Of a stretch of 21,408 nucleotides of DNA, positions 7,269 to 15,630 are shown in pieces. The stretch is from JBELHO01 sp042091375. GTDB taxonomy: Bacteria > Pseudomonadota > Gammaproteobacteria > Enterobacterales > Alteromonadaceae. The position numbers were made by a program, and so were the translations under genes. The stretch is from NCBI GenBank assembly GCA_042091375.1, contig JBELHO010000058.1, positions 1-21,408 on the forward strand, read 5' to 3'. Under the pieces are notes generated by a model. That model was given only the letters and a program-made list of their open reading frames with translations, was not told the origin of the DNA and made no database searches. Numbering within the stretch: position 1 is the stretch's first letter; each line of letters starts with the position of its first letter.

Positions 7269-7889
7269 CTAAAGCATAGCTTTTAATGCGTCACGAATAA
7301 GTGTTTCACTCGTGGCGTTGTCATTAAACACCAATTTAATCGCTTTATCTGCTTGTTGCTGACTATATCCCAAAGATACCAAGGCGTTAATTGCATCGCC
7401 TTTAGCATGACTTGCCAGCCCGTGTTGCGACAATGACTGTTCGGGGCTAATACCCTGTATTTGTTGTGTTGAACTGCTCTGCCAATCCTTCAAACGATCG
7501 CGCATTTCCACCAGCAAACGCTCTGCTGTTTTTTTGCCAACACCTGGAATTTTGACTATGGTATTTACATCGTCATAACTCACACAGCTGACAAACTGAT
7601 CTGCTGACATGGCTGATAAAATAGCCAGCGCTAATTTTGGCCCAACGCCGTTGACTTTGATCAACAGGCGAAATAATTTACGCTCAACTTTGTTGGTGAA
7701 ACCATATAATAATTGCGCGTCTTCCCGAACAATAAAGTGGGTATAGACAAGTGCTTGTTGGTTTAACTCTGGCAACGCATAAATACTGGTCATTGGCATG
7801 GTGACTTCATAACCAATGCCGTTGCCGCATTCTATTACTATTTCTGGTGGTTGTTTTTCAATTAATTCACCGCGTAAATGACCTATCAC
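7269..7889 (-). CDS. ruvA: RuvA, Holliday junction-binding subunit
   Basis: A 206-residue protein. The OB-fold N-terminal domain (about 1-63) begins MIGHLRGELIEKQPPEIV. Two helix-hairpin-helix motifs follow, VNGVGPKLALAIL (about 79-91) and IPGVGKKTAERLL (about 114-126). The flexible linker is Gln/Ser rich and the C-terminal RuvB-contacting domain (about 160-206) contains ALVSLGYSQQQADKAI. The tetramer holds the four-way junction open for RuvB. The start is GTG with AAAGG 8 bases upstream. An imperfect LexA box lies 41-60 bases upstream of the start. Confidence 0.97.
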   Translation of the reverse strand: MIGHLRGELIEKQPPEIVIECGNGIGYEVTMPMTSIYALPELNQQALVYTHFIVREDAQLLYGFTNKVERKLFRLLIKVNGVGPKLALAILSAMSADQFVSCVSYDDVNTIVKIPGVGKKTAERLLVEMRDRLKDWQSSSTQQIQGISPEQSLSQHGLASHAKGDAINALVSLGYSQQQADKAIKLVFNDNATSETLIRDALKAML

Positions 7890-7929
7890 AATGTTGACCT
7901 TTGCTATATAACCTATAAGCGAACCATAA

Positions 7930-7949
7930 CACTAGATATTTATACAGTA
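7930..7949 (-). promoter_or_regulatory. Probable LexA (SOS) box upstream of ruvA
   Basis: The minus strand reads TACTGTATAAATATCTAGTG, matching the LexA consensus TACTGTATATATATACAGTA at 16 of 20 positions. One half-site (TACTGTATA) is perfect and the other is degenerate (CTAG for ACAG). It overlaps a candidate promoter: TTTACT, 17 bp, TATGGT. ruvAB is SOS-regulated in E. coli, which supports the reading. ruvC upstream shows no such box. Confidence 0.55.
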
Positions 7950-7973
7950 AAGTTAAAATTTATCTGCAAGTGG

Positions 7974-8516
7974 CTAACGCAGGCGGCCGCGAACTGTCTT
8001 GGTAGCAACGCCAACCATTTTATTGATGGTATCATTGCTGTGAGCATGGCATAAAGCCACCGCTAAGGCATCAGCCGCATCGGCTTGCGGTGTGGCTGGC
8101 AATTTTAAAATAGACTTGACCATGTGTTGTACCTGACTTTTATCTGCCGCACCTGTGCCAACCACCGCTTGTTTAATTTGTCGGGCAGAATATTCAGCAA
8201 CGGGTAAACCGCAATTAGTAGCAGCGACAATTGCCGCACCTCGCGCTTGCCCCAATTTGAGTGCTCCGCCGGGATTGACCCCCATAAAAACTTCTTCGAT
8301 GGCAAAAAGCGTCGGAGAAAATTGGCTGATTATTTCTGATACACCGGCAAATATCACTTGTAGTCGATCACTAAATTCATTGCCGTCGTCGGCTTTATTA
8401 GGCGCACAAGCTTTTATGCAACCACTGGCTAAATAGGTAAGTTTTCGGCCATTTTTTTCGATCACCCCATAACCAGTGATCCTTGAACCGGGATCAATAC
8501 CTAAAATAATGGTCAA
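7974..8516 (-). CDS. ruvC: RuvC, Holliday junction endonuclease
   Basis: A 180-residue RNase H-fold nuclease that cuts Holliday junctions symmetrically as a dimer. The four acidic catalytic residues are in place: Asp8 in LGIDPGS, Glu74 in FAIEEVF, and Asp146 and Asp149 in QADAADALAVA. The start codon is TTG, supported by AAGGA 7 bases upstream and by the standard N-terminus. It lies 84 bp before ruvA. The aspS terminator sits about 36 bp upstream of the start, so ruvC needs a short promoter here or depends on read-through. E. coli has yebC and nudB between aspS and ruvC; they are absent here. Confidence 0.97.
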   Translation of the reverse strand: MTIILGIDPGSRITGYGVIEKNGRKLTYLASGCIKACAPNKADDGNEFSDRLQVIFAGVSEIISQFSPTLFAIEEVFMGVNPGGALKLGQARGAAIVAATNCGLPVAEYSARQIKQAVVGTGAADKSQVQHMVKSILKLPATPQADAADALAVALCHAHSNDTINKMVGVATKTVRGRLR

Positions 8517-8551
8517 TAGTTATTCCTTAATAAAAGTCGTTATTCGGCAAC

Positions 8552-8584
8552 AAAAAAGCAGTTAATGATAATACATTAACTGCT
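8552..8584 (-). terminator. Intrinsic terminator of aspS
   Basis: On the minus strand AGCAGTTAATG and CATTAACTGCT form a perfect 11-bp stem with a TATTAT loop, followed by a run of six T (one shared with the stem end). It begins 26 bases after the aspS stop, ends just before ruvC, and separates the two transcription units. Confidence 0.9.
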
Positions 8585-8609
8585 TTGTATTGAAATAGCC
8601 TATGAGGAT

Positions 8610-10391
8610 TTACTCACTGTTTGCTACTTGTTTGTCTTTTTCTATACACTGAATGGCTAACTCTTCAAGTTGTTGTGGGTTGGCCAGTCCAGGGGCATTG
8701 GTTAACGGACAGGCAGCAGTGGTTGTCTTGGGAAAAGCCATCACATCTCTGATCGAGCTTGCGCCTGTCATTAACATCACTAGTCGATCCAAACCAAACG
8801 CTAGACCTGCATGCGGTGGAGCACCGTATTGCAGTGCTTCAAGTAAAAAGCCAAACTTTTCTTGGGCTTCTTCATCGCTGATCCCGAGAATTCTAAATAC
8901 CGCTGCTTGCATGTCTTGATGATGGATACGCACTGAGCCACCACCGAGTTCACAGCCATTGAGCACCATGTCATAGGCATCTGATAATGCACCAATAGGA
9001 TTGGCTTCTAATTGTTCAGCGGTTGCATTACTCGGTGCAGTAAAGGGATGGTGAATGGCATGCATGGCGCCATCAACTTGTTCAAACATTGGAAAGTCAA
9101 CCACCCATAAAGGCTTCCAGTCGCCTTGCAGTAGAGCTAAATCTTCACCAAGTTTTAATCTTAACGCGCCTAAGGCTTCAGTCACTATTTGATAGGTATC
9201 TGCACCAAAGAAAATAATATCACCACTATTGGCGCCAGTGCGCTCTAGCAATGCTTGTACAGCACTATCGGATAGGAATTTTAAAATAGGCGATTGCAAG
9301 CCTTCACGACCGGCGTCTATGTCGTTTATTTTTAACCATGGCATGCCTTTGGCGCCGTAGATACCGACAAATTTGGTTAAGTCATCAATGCCTTTTCGCG
9401 AAAACTTTGCCGCCCCTTGGGGAACGCAAATCACCGCAACACGACCGTTATCATCATTAGCAGGGCCAGAGAAGACTTTGAAATCAACCGTTTTTAAAAT
9501 GTCATCAACATCTATAATTTCTAATGGGTTGCGCAGATCCGGCTTATCAGAGCCAAAGCGCTGCATCGCTTGTGCATAGGTCATGCGTGGAAATTCACCT
9601 AAGTCAACATCGAGTAATGATTTAAATAAATCTCGCACCATATTTTCAGTGACTGTCATCACTTGTTCAGATGACATAAAGGAGGTTTCAATATCAATTT
9701 GGGTAAATTCAGGTTGCCTATCAGCACGTAAATCTTCGTCGCGAAAACACTTGACGATTTGGTAATAGCGTTCCATGCCAGACATCATCAACAGTTGTTT
9801 AAATAGTTGTGGTGACTGTGGTAGCGCAAAAAACTTGCCACTGTGTGTTCTACTTGGCACCAAATAATCTCTGGCACCCTCTGGCGTCGCAGCAGTTAAA
9901 ATTGGGGTCTCTATGTCCAAGAAGCCTTGTGATTCTAAAGAACTGCGCACTGCTGAGGTGACTTTTGCGCGAAAGCGCAGGCGCTCAGTCATGGTTGGCC
10001 GACGCAAATCTAAATAGCGGTATTTTAAGCGTTGCTCTTCAGAGTTTTGTTGGTTTGCGTCCAAAGGCAAAGGCGCTGACTTATTGAGAATAGTCAATTC
10101 TAAACCCAGTATTTCAACAGCTCCTGTTTTCATCTCTTGGTTGACCTGACCTTCAGGACGCGCTCTGACTACACCTTTAATTTGCACACAAAATTCATTG
10201 CGCAAAGTACTGGCTTTTGCAATCACCTCAGGTAAATCTGGATCGTATACAACTTGAACTATGCCTTCGCGATCACGTAAATCTAAAAATATAACCGCAC
10301 CCAGATCACGACGTTTGTTGATCCAACCGCACAAAGTTAATTGTTGACCAATGTGAGTTTCATTTACCTCACCACAATAAAGATCACGCAT
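8610..10391 (-). CDS. aspS: Aspartyl-tRNA synthetase
   Basis: A 593-residue class II synthetase charging tRNA-Asp, bacterial type. The N-terminal OB-fold anticodon-binding domain (about 1-110) has TLCGWINKRRDLG. The catalytic core has motif 2 (FRDEDLRADRQPEFTQID, about 211-228) and motif 3 (GLAFGLDRLVMLMTG, about 525-539). The bacterial insertion (GAD domain, about 290-415) is present. I place the start at the ATG at 10391 (MRDLYCGEV), because it matches the family N-terminus and has TAGGA 7 bases upstream. An upstream in-frame start six codons earlier is less likely. An intrinsic terminator follows. Confidence 0.97.
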   Translation of the reverse strand: MRDLYCGEVNETHIGQQLTLCGWINKRRDLGAVIFLDLRDREGIVQVVYDPDLPEVIAKASTLRNEFCVQIKGVVRARPEGQVNQEMKTGAVEILGLELTILNKSAPLPLDANQQNSEEQRLKYRYLDLRRPTMTERLRFRAKVTSAVRSSLESQGFLDIETPILTAATPEGARDYLVPSRTHSGKFFALPQSPQLFKQLLMMSGMERYYQIVKCFRDEDLRADRQPEFTQIDIETSFMSSEQVMTVTENMVRDLFKSLLDVDLGEFPRMTYAQAMQRFGSDKPDLRNPLEIIDVDDILKTVDFKVFSGPANDDNGRVAVICVPQGAAKFSRKGIDDLTKFVGIYGAKGMPWLKINDIDAGREGLQSPILKFLSDSAVQALLERTGANSGDIIFFGADTYQIVTEALGALRLKLGEDLALLQGDWKPLWVVDFPMFEQVDGAMHAIHHPFTAPSNATAEQLEANPIGALSDAYDMVLNGCELGGGSVRIHHQDMQAAVFRILGISDEEAQEKFGFLLEALQYGAPPHAGLAFGLDRLVMLMTGASSIRDVMAFPKTTTAACPLTNAPGLANPQQLEELAIQCIEKDKQVANSE

Positions 10392-10457
10392 TTTTTTTAA
10401 TCCTACCACTGCTTATCATAAGGGAATTATCCTACTCGACACCTAGTGAATACATAT

Positions 10458-10619
10458 ATGACTCTGTTAGTAAACCATCGACATCACCAAGGCAATAAAG
10501 CGAAAAACACTGCACTTATTACCATTTGTATTGCAAAGTTTGCGACTAAAGCCCTGAGTGTTTTTATGCACTATATCAATCGGTATCGGATCTTAGGACA
10601 AATTTTGCCGACATTATAA
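10458..10619 (+). CDS. Doubtful 53-codon ORF, possible gene remnant
   Basis: It reads MTLLVNHRHHQGNKAKNTAL and onwards to a TAA, rich in Lys/His/Thr. There is no clear Shine-Dalgarno before the ATG and no terminator after it. The wording faintly recalls the C-terminal part of some transposases, but I cannot assign it. It may be a remnant or a chance ORF. Confidence 0.15.
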   Translation: MTLLVNHRHHQGNKAKNTALITICIAKFATKALSVFMHYINRYRILGQILPTL

Positions 10620-10733
10620 AGCAATCAACTCGAAAGTCATTAGCAATACAGTAATAGATCACTTTACTATCACAGATATTGCGCACAACAGCGTTAATCA
10701 CTAGTCAAGTTGTCATTTATCAGACCCGTGTGT

Positions 10734-10745
10734 TTATCGCGATAA
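10734..10745. promoter_or_regulatory. 12-bp perfect palindrome TTATCGCGATAA
   Basis: The palindrome lies between the 3' end of the cyclase gene and aspS. It resembles a dimeric regulator site, but no gene start is close on either strand, so its role is unknown. Confidence 0.3.
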
Positions 10746-10821
10746 TGTGTCTTAAACATTGATCAAACATTCAGTAAGCATTTATCGAACATAGGCTAAT
10801 GCTATTTATGATAGTCAGGTG

Positions 10822-13662
10822 TTAAGCAAGAGATTTTGAAAATACATAATGATTTTTACCGGCACTCTTAGCGTCATACATTAAAGTATCAGCAGTTTTG
10901 ACCAGTTCGATATCACTTTCTCCGTCGTCAGGATACATGGCGATACCAATACTACAGCTAATTTTTGCGCTAGCTGCCGACAGGGTAAAGGGTTTGCGCA
11001 TAGCAACAAGAACCTTTTCAGCAATATATCTCGCTTCTTCTTTACTGTGTAAACCAGTCAGTAACAATACAAATTCATCACCACCAAAACGCACTACATT
11101 ATCTGATTTACGCACACAGTTTGATAAAGTTTTTGCTACTTGGATCAGTAACTCGTCACCGACATCATGACCGTAATTATCATTAATCTTTTTAAAACCG
11201 TCTAAATCGATGAACAGTAACGCCATTTGCAGCTTGTTGCGTTGATGCACATTAATTGCATTAATTATTCGGTCTTTGAGAAGCACCCTATTGGCTAGAC
11301 CCGTTAATTCATCGTGCATAGCCATGTGCTTCATCTGTTCCTCTAGTTGTTTGCGAGATTTAATTTCACTGTGTAAGCGACGATTCCACAACACAATAAA
11401 AATAATGATCAACAACAGTATCAAACCAATTTGAGTGGAGATACGCATCACTACCATTTTGTTGTAACCGGTTTCAACATTAATGCTAAACCACTTTTCA
11501 TAAATAGTTTGTTTCTCTATACCCGTTATACTGTCAATGGCTTTGTCCATAATTGACTTTAGTAGCGGCGCATTTTTTTGCAGGGCAAAATAATGCTGAT
11601 CTTTGTCAAATTCATCGACCACAGAAATAGTTAAGTTAATTAAGTTTTCTCGATTGATCAGATCAGATGCAGTGGCAATATTTTCTATTAAACCCACTGC
11701 TAAACCCCGCTGAACAGCTGTTAATGCATCTTCATAACCATCGACAATTTTAAGGACAATATTGGGGTGATACTTCTGCAGAAAAGACACTATGTATGAG
11801 CCTTTAACAATAGCTAATGATTTGCCATAAAAATCTTGCAGAGTGACTTTAGCCCCCATGGCTGTTGGGTGGACTATAACCGAGGGCATATCCCAATACG
11901 GTTCAGAAAAAAGAAATAGTTGATCCCTTTCGGGGGTTTGGTTGGCGCCAGCTAGCACATCAATTTCACCGTTGAGCATAGCGTTATAAAGACTACTCCA
12001 CCCCTTTATCACCACGTATGAAAATTTGATACCGGTTCGCTTGGCAATTAACTCGATAATATCGGGATTAATCCCCACTTGCTGACCCGCTTCATCTATG
12101 AACTCAATCGGTTTCCAAAAAGGATCAATGCCGATCTTGATCGGTTGATTTGCTTGCAGCCATGCTATTTCTGCATCTGAGAGGGGAACACTATTGTTTA
12201 AATAATGAAAATAGCCATCTTCACTACTGTCTAACCAAGCCTGCTCCAATGCCACTAATTTATTTAAGGGAAGTGTATCAAAACCACTGTTTATGTTTTC
12301 TATGAGTTGATCGTTGCCACTGGCCACCAACGAGAATATTTTTGATTGAAAGTCTACGGTTTTTAGTGTGTAAAAAGACGATTGCAAATTAGAATTGATC
12401 AATTGCGTATGCATATTTTCCGTTGCGGCCACCATGGCATCAATTTCACGTAACTCAGCAGCTTTGAGCATATCATCAAAACCACTGAAATATCGGATCT
12501 TTATCTGAGGATAACGGTTGACTATCTCGGTTTGATATGGCGCTGTTTTAAATACCCCTAAGGTTTTACCCGCTAGCTCTTCTAAGTTGACAATATTGGG
12601 TAAATGATTGGATACAAACACTTTAGAGAACACTGTATACACCTGATTTGCTGGTGTTAAACCAGTTTGTAACGATTCATTAATTGGGTATGCAATGTGT
12701 ATATCTGCGCCATTTTGCTTAATAAGATCAATGGCTTCTAACATATTCTCAGCAATAAACTCGACAGTTTGTCCGGTGTTGTTTGACCAAAGACGCCAAA
12801 TATCGATAAATAACCCCTGCGGATTACCCTCGGGTGAAACCGCCATATAAGGCGGTAAATTCGGGGTAAAAACTAACCGGAGAGTATCATTTGGACGTTT
12901 GAGTTTTCGCCAATGTTGTTCAATAGCACTCTTTTCAAGTTGGTCAATTTTCTGCAAGCCTTGCTCAATAAACTGCAAAAGTTCAATGTTGCCCTTGGCC
13001 ACAGCTGAGGCATAATTTCCTGAGTAGTAAAGTAGTTTTTTATACGAGGGAAACTGCACAGATAACTTGTCGTAATTGTCGTATTCCTTGAACGATTTGT
13101 CTAAGGTAGCAAAGGCTAAAATTTCACCATTGAGAGCGCCGTTGAACATCAATTGTCGATTTTCGTATACGCGCAATTGTAAATTAGGTTGCAAACGTTG
13201 TATTTCAGTGGTGTGGCTAGAGTCTTTAACTACCCCTAGGGTGAAGGGTTTTAAGTCTGATAACTGGTTAATACCCTCGATACCGCGGTGGATAAACACA
13301 TGACTGTCGTGAAAAAATAGCGGCTTGGTATAATCGAAAATTTTCTGACGCTCATCATTTATCGACAAGCCTGCATGCAAATCTATACTTCCGTTGGCAA
13401 CTTGGGCTAAAGTATCCCCCCAGTCGTTTAATAACACAAACTCCACTTCAACCGCTTGTTTTTCCGCCCATAACGACCACAAATCGACCATAATACCAGC
13501 AGGTTGGCCTTGTTCATTTTCAAAGTGATAAGGAAAAGACGATTTGTTAATGGCAATTTTAATCGGTTTTAAAGGCGTATATGACTGCTCTGCCAATATT
13601 GACAAAGGGTGCATGGCAAATATAAAAACCAGCAAATACAGTTTCAAAGCAGTTAATTTCAA
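10822..13662 (-). CDS. Membrane diguanylate cyclase with three periplasmic SBP_bac_3 domains
   Basis: A 946-residue predicted c-di-GMP synthase. A signal/anchor sequence (about 1-24) precedes three consecutive type 3 substrate-binding (Venus-flytrap) domains, starting near 30 (LKPIKIAINKSSFPYHF), 257 (TLRLVFTPNLPPYMAV) and 504 (PIKIGIDPFWKPIEF). A transmembrane helix follows at about 737-757, then a short coiled linker and a GGDEF domain (about 785-945). The active-site RFGGDEF is intact, and RKSD five residues upstream is a complete inhibitory I-site. The start is TTG with AAGGA 9 bases before it; a later ATG would remove the signal peptide. Such sensors bind amino acids or related solutes, so a nutrient-to-c-di-GMP switch is inferred. 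The ligand is unknown, and the gene is monocistronic. Confidence 0.9.
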   Translation of the reverse strand: MKLTALKLYLLVFIFAMHPLSILAEQSYTPLKPIKIAINKSSFPYHFENEQGQPAGIMVDLWSLWAEKQAVEVEFVLLNDWGDTLAQVANGSIDLHAGLSINDERQKIFDYTKPLFFHDSHVFIHRGIEGINQLSDLKPFTLGVVKDSSHTTEIQRLQPNLQLRVYENRQLMFNGALNGEILAFATLDKSFKEYDNYDKLSVQFPSYKKLLYYSGNYASAVAKGNIELLQFIEQGLQKIDQLEKSAIEQHWRKLKRPNDTLRLVFTPNLPPYMAVSPEGNPQGLFIDIWRLWSNNTGQTVEFIAENMLEAIDLIKQNGADIHIAYPINESLQTGLTPANQVYTVFSKVFVSNHLPNIVNLEELAGKTLGVFKTAPYQTEIVNRYPQIKIRYFSGFDDMLKAAELREIDAMVAATENMHTQLINSNLQSSFYTLKTVDFQSKIFSLVASGNDQLIENINSGFDTLPLNKLVALEQAWLDSSEDGYFHYLNNSVPLSDAEIAWLQANQPIKIGIDPFWKPIEFIDEAGQQVGINPDIIELIAKRTGIKFSYVVIKGWSSLYNAMLNGEIDVLAGANQTPERDQLFLFSEPYWDMPSVIVHPTAMGAKVTLQDFYGKSLAIVKGSYIVSFLQKYHPNIVLKIVDGYEDALTAVQRGLAVGLIENIATASDLINRENLINLTISVVDEFDKDQHYFALQKNAPLLKSIMDKAIDSITGIEKQTIYEKWFSINVETGYNKMVVMRISTQIGLILLLIIIFIVLWNRRLHSEIKSRKQLEEQMKHMAMHDELTGLANRVLLKDRIINAINVHQRNKLQMALLFIDLDGFKKINDNYGHDVGDELLIQVAKTLSNCVRKSDNVVRFGGDEFVLLLTGLHSKEEARYIAEKVLVAMRKPFTLSAASAKISCSIGIAMYPDDGESDIELVKTADTLMYDAKSAGKNHYVFSKSLA

Positions 13663-13742
13663 CGTAAACAGTCCTTATAAACGATCTCTCAAAGTACAAT
13701 AATAAACAGTTAAAATCAATTAATCGCCTATTCATTTTAATG

Positions 13743-13790
13743 ATTGATACTTTTCAGTTAAAATAATTAAAACGCAATTATTGATACTTT
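13743..13790. repeat. 11-bp direct repeat upstream of cmoA
   Basis: ATTGATACTTT occurs at 13743-13753 and again at 13780-13790, 37 bp apart, in the 145-bp divergent spacer between the cyclase gene and cmoA. It may be a regulator site for either gene. The promoters themselves are too AT-rich to place with confidence. Confidence 0.35.
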
Positions 13791-13807
13791 ACACAGAGTA
13801 CAATTAG

Positions 13808-14545
13808 ATGAAAAAAAGCCAAACAGATATTATTTTTTCACATAAACACCAACAGATTAAAGACTTTAGCTTTGATAAACAAGTAGTAGAAGTTTTTCCT
13901 GACATGATCTCTCGCTCAGTGCCTGGCTATCAGACCATTATTGATACTATAGGTCAATTGAGTAAAAACTACGTTACTGATCACAGCAACGTCTATGATT
14001 TGGGCTGTTCTCTTGGCGCCGCGACTATAGCGATGCGGCAATCTATTACAGCTGAGCAATGTAAAATTATCGCTATAGACAATTCCAGCGCCATGATAGA
14101 ACGCTGTCAAATGCATATAAATGCTTTTAAAGGCAAAACGGCAGTAGACATCATTGAGGCAGATATAGTCGATGCCACCATAAACAATGCGTCTATGGTG
14201 GTGTTAAATTTTACTTTACAATTTATAGAGCCTGAACAGCGAGACCATTTAATCGCTAAAATCTATCGAGGATTAAAACCCGGTGGACTGTTAGTTTTAT
14301 CGGAAAAAATCGCTCAAGACGATACTGTTTGCAATGATCTTTTAATTGATCTGCATCACAATTTTAAACGCGCTAATGGCTATAGCGATCTGGAAATATC
14401 ACAAAAGCGCAATGCCCTAGAAAATGTGATGCGTATCGACACTTTACCGACACACTTAACTCGCTTAACAAACCATGGTTTTACTCACCTTTCACCATGG
14501 TTTCAGTGTTTTAACTTTTTTTCATTACTGGCGATAAAAAACTAA
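13808..14545 (+). CDS. cmoA: CmoA, carboxy-S-adenosyl-L-methionine synthase
   Basis: A 245-residue Rossmann methyltransferase-fold enzyme that makes carboxy-SAM from SAM and prephenate. The SAM-binding motif VYDLGCSLGAAT is at about 63-73, followed by the acidic IIAIDNSSAMI and MVVLNFTLQFI motifs typical of CmoA. The N-terminus matches the family form (FSHKHQQIKDFSFDKQVVEVFPDMISRSVPGY). Its product is the donor for CmoB. The stop overlaps the cmoB start (TAATG), so the two are translationally coupled. It starts at ATG with a weak Shine-Dalgarno. Length equals E. coli CmoA (247). Confidence 0.96.
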   Translation: MKKSQTDIIFSHKHQQIKDFSFDKQVVEVFPDMISRSVPGYQTIIDTIGQLSKNYVTDHSNVYDLGCSLGAATIAMRQSITAEQCKIIAIDNSSAMIERCQMHINAFKGKTAVDIIEADIVDATINNASMVVLNFTLQFIEPEQRDHLIAKIYRGLKPGGLLVLSEKIAQDDTVCNDLLIDLHHNFKRANGYSDLEISQKRNALENVMRIDTLPTHLTRLTNHGFTHLSPWFQCFNFFSLLAIKN

Positions 14546-15504
14546 TGTTTAATCACTTTTATCAAAAAATAGCTGACAACAGACTGAACCATTGGTTAAT
14601 TTCTTTACCGGCTCTGCTAAATCGCTGGCAAACTGAACATTTGCACGGAGAGTTTGCCCAGTGGCAAAAAACCTTACTAGCACTTCCTCAAACGTCTCCT
14701 TGTGAAATACTGCTTGAAGACACAGTTAGTGTCGGTAAAAGCGCAGATATTACCAGCGGTGAAAGTAAGCGGATTGAGAATTTACTGAAGAAGTTTAAAC
14801 CTTGGCGCAAAGGTCCCTACTTTATTCACGATATTCACATAGACACAGAATGGCGTTCAGATTTTAAATGGCAACGCCTAGCACCGCATATTAGTTGTTT
14901 AAAAAACAAGTACGTATTAGATGTTGGTTGCGGCAGCGGCTATCACTTATGGCGTATGCGTGGTGCAGGAGCAAAATTTGTGGTTGGTATCGACCCAACA
15001 CAGTTGTTTTTTATGCAGTTTAACGCCATACAACACTTTATTAATGATCAGAATGTGCATTTATTACCTTTAGGTATAGAAGATCTACCTGCCCTAAATC
15101 GTTTTGATACGGTCTTTTCTATGGGGGTTTTATATCACCGACGTTCACCCATTGACTTTCTCTATCAGCTTAAAGCGCAATTGGTCAAAGGTGGCGAATT
15201 AGTATTGGAGACACTGATCGTTGATGGTGATGAAAATACTGTACTGGTGCCGGGTGAACGCTATGCAAAAATGAGAAATGTTTGGTTTTTACCCAGTGCT
15301 AAGGCTATGGTTGCTTGGTTGGCTCGTTGTGGTTTTACTAACATTCGCGTGGTCGATATTGATGTCACTGCATTAGCAGAGCAGCGCAAAACAGCTTGGA
15401 TAGACACTGAATCATTACAAGATTTTCTCGATCCAGCTGATCACAGCAAAACCATAGAAGGCTACCCAGCGCCTAAAAGAGCAATTTTTCTTGCCAATTG
15501 TTGA
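14545..15504 (+). CDS. cmoB: CmoB, tRNA U34 carboxymethyltransferase
   Basis: A 319-residue enzyme that transfers the carboxymethyl group of carboxy-SAM to 5-hydroxyuridine-34 of tRNAs, giving cmo5U and wider wobble decoding. The N-terminal helical domain ends with RKGPYFIHDIHIDTEWRSD (KGPF.l..i.IDtEWrSd family form). The Rossmann motif VLDVGCGSGYHLWRM is at about 124-138, followed by VVGIDPTQLF and TVFSMGVLYHRRSP. The start codon overlaps the cmoA stop by one base. The pair also lies near aspS in E. coli. Confidence 0.96.
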   Translation: MFNHFYQKIADNRLNHWLISLPALLNRWQTEHLHGEFAQWQKTLLALPQTSPCEILLEDTVSVGKSADITSGESKRIENLLKKFKPWRKGPYFIHDIHIDTEWRSDFKWQRLAPHISCLKNKYVLDVGCGSGYHLWRMRGAGAKFVVGIDPTQLFFMQFNAIQHFINDQNVHLLPLGIEDLPALNRFDTVFSMGVLYHRRSPIDFLYQLKAQLVKGGELVLETLIVDGDENTVLVPGERYAKMRNVWFLPSAKAMVAWLARCGFTNIRVVDIDVTALAEQRKTAWIDTESLQDFLDPADHSKTIEGYPAPKRAIFLANC

Positions 15505-15588
15505 GTCTTCTCAGGAAAATCACTTTGATAAATTTAATAATAAGTAAATTTTGTTAATAGCTAGTTGAACATCCGTTGAGGAGCACGT

Positions 15589-15609
15589 ATGGTGATAACC
15601 ATAAATTAA
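15589..15609 (+). CDS. Possible six-codon leader (MVITIN) before the dGTPase gene
   Basis: An excellent Shine-Dalgarno, GAGGAG, lies 5 bases before ATG, followed by five codons and TAA. The ATG lies within a 6-bp inverted repeat TATGGT/ACCATA. It ends 21 bases before the dGTPase start. It may be a regulatory mini-ORF, or the Shine-Dalgarno of a longer start that was lost. Confidence 0.25.
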   Translation: MVITIN

Positions 15610-15630
15610 GGATGACAGATTAGGTTTGCT

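Larger units (their letters stand above)
10392..10821. other. 430-bp intergenic region between aspS and the cyclase gene
   Basis: It contains the aspS upstream region (TATGAT as a possible -10 on the minus strand, no convincing -35) and no recognised gene. A 53-codon plus-strand ORF at 10458 is listed separately. The right half is AT-rich with a 12-bp palindrome at 10734 and a tandem AAACATT-GATC-AAACATT. No terminator with a U-run is visible after the cyclase gene. Confidence 0.6.

Noticed and set aside
10392..10409. Longer aspS start six codons upstream
   Set aside because: The family N-terminus begins at MRDLYCG, and TAGGA lies at the right distance before that ATG.
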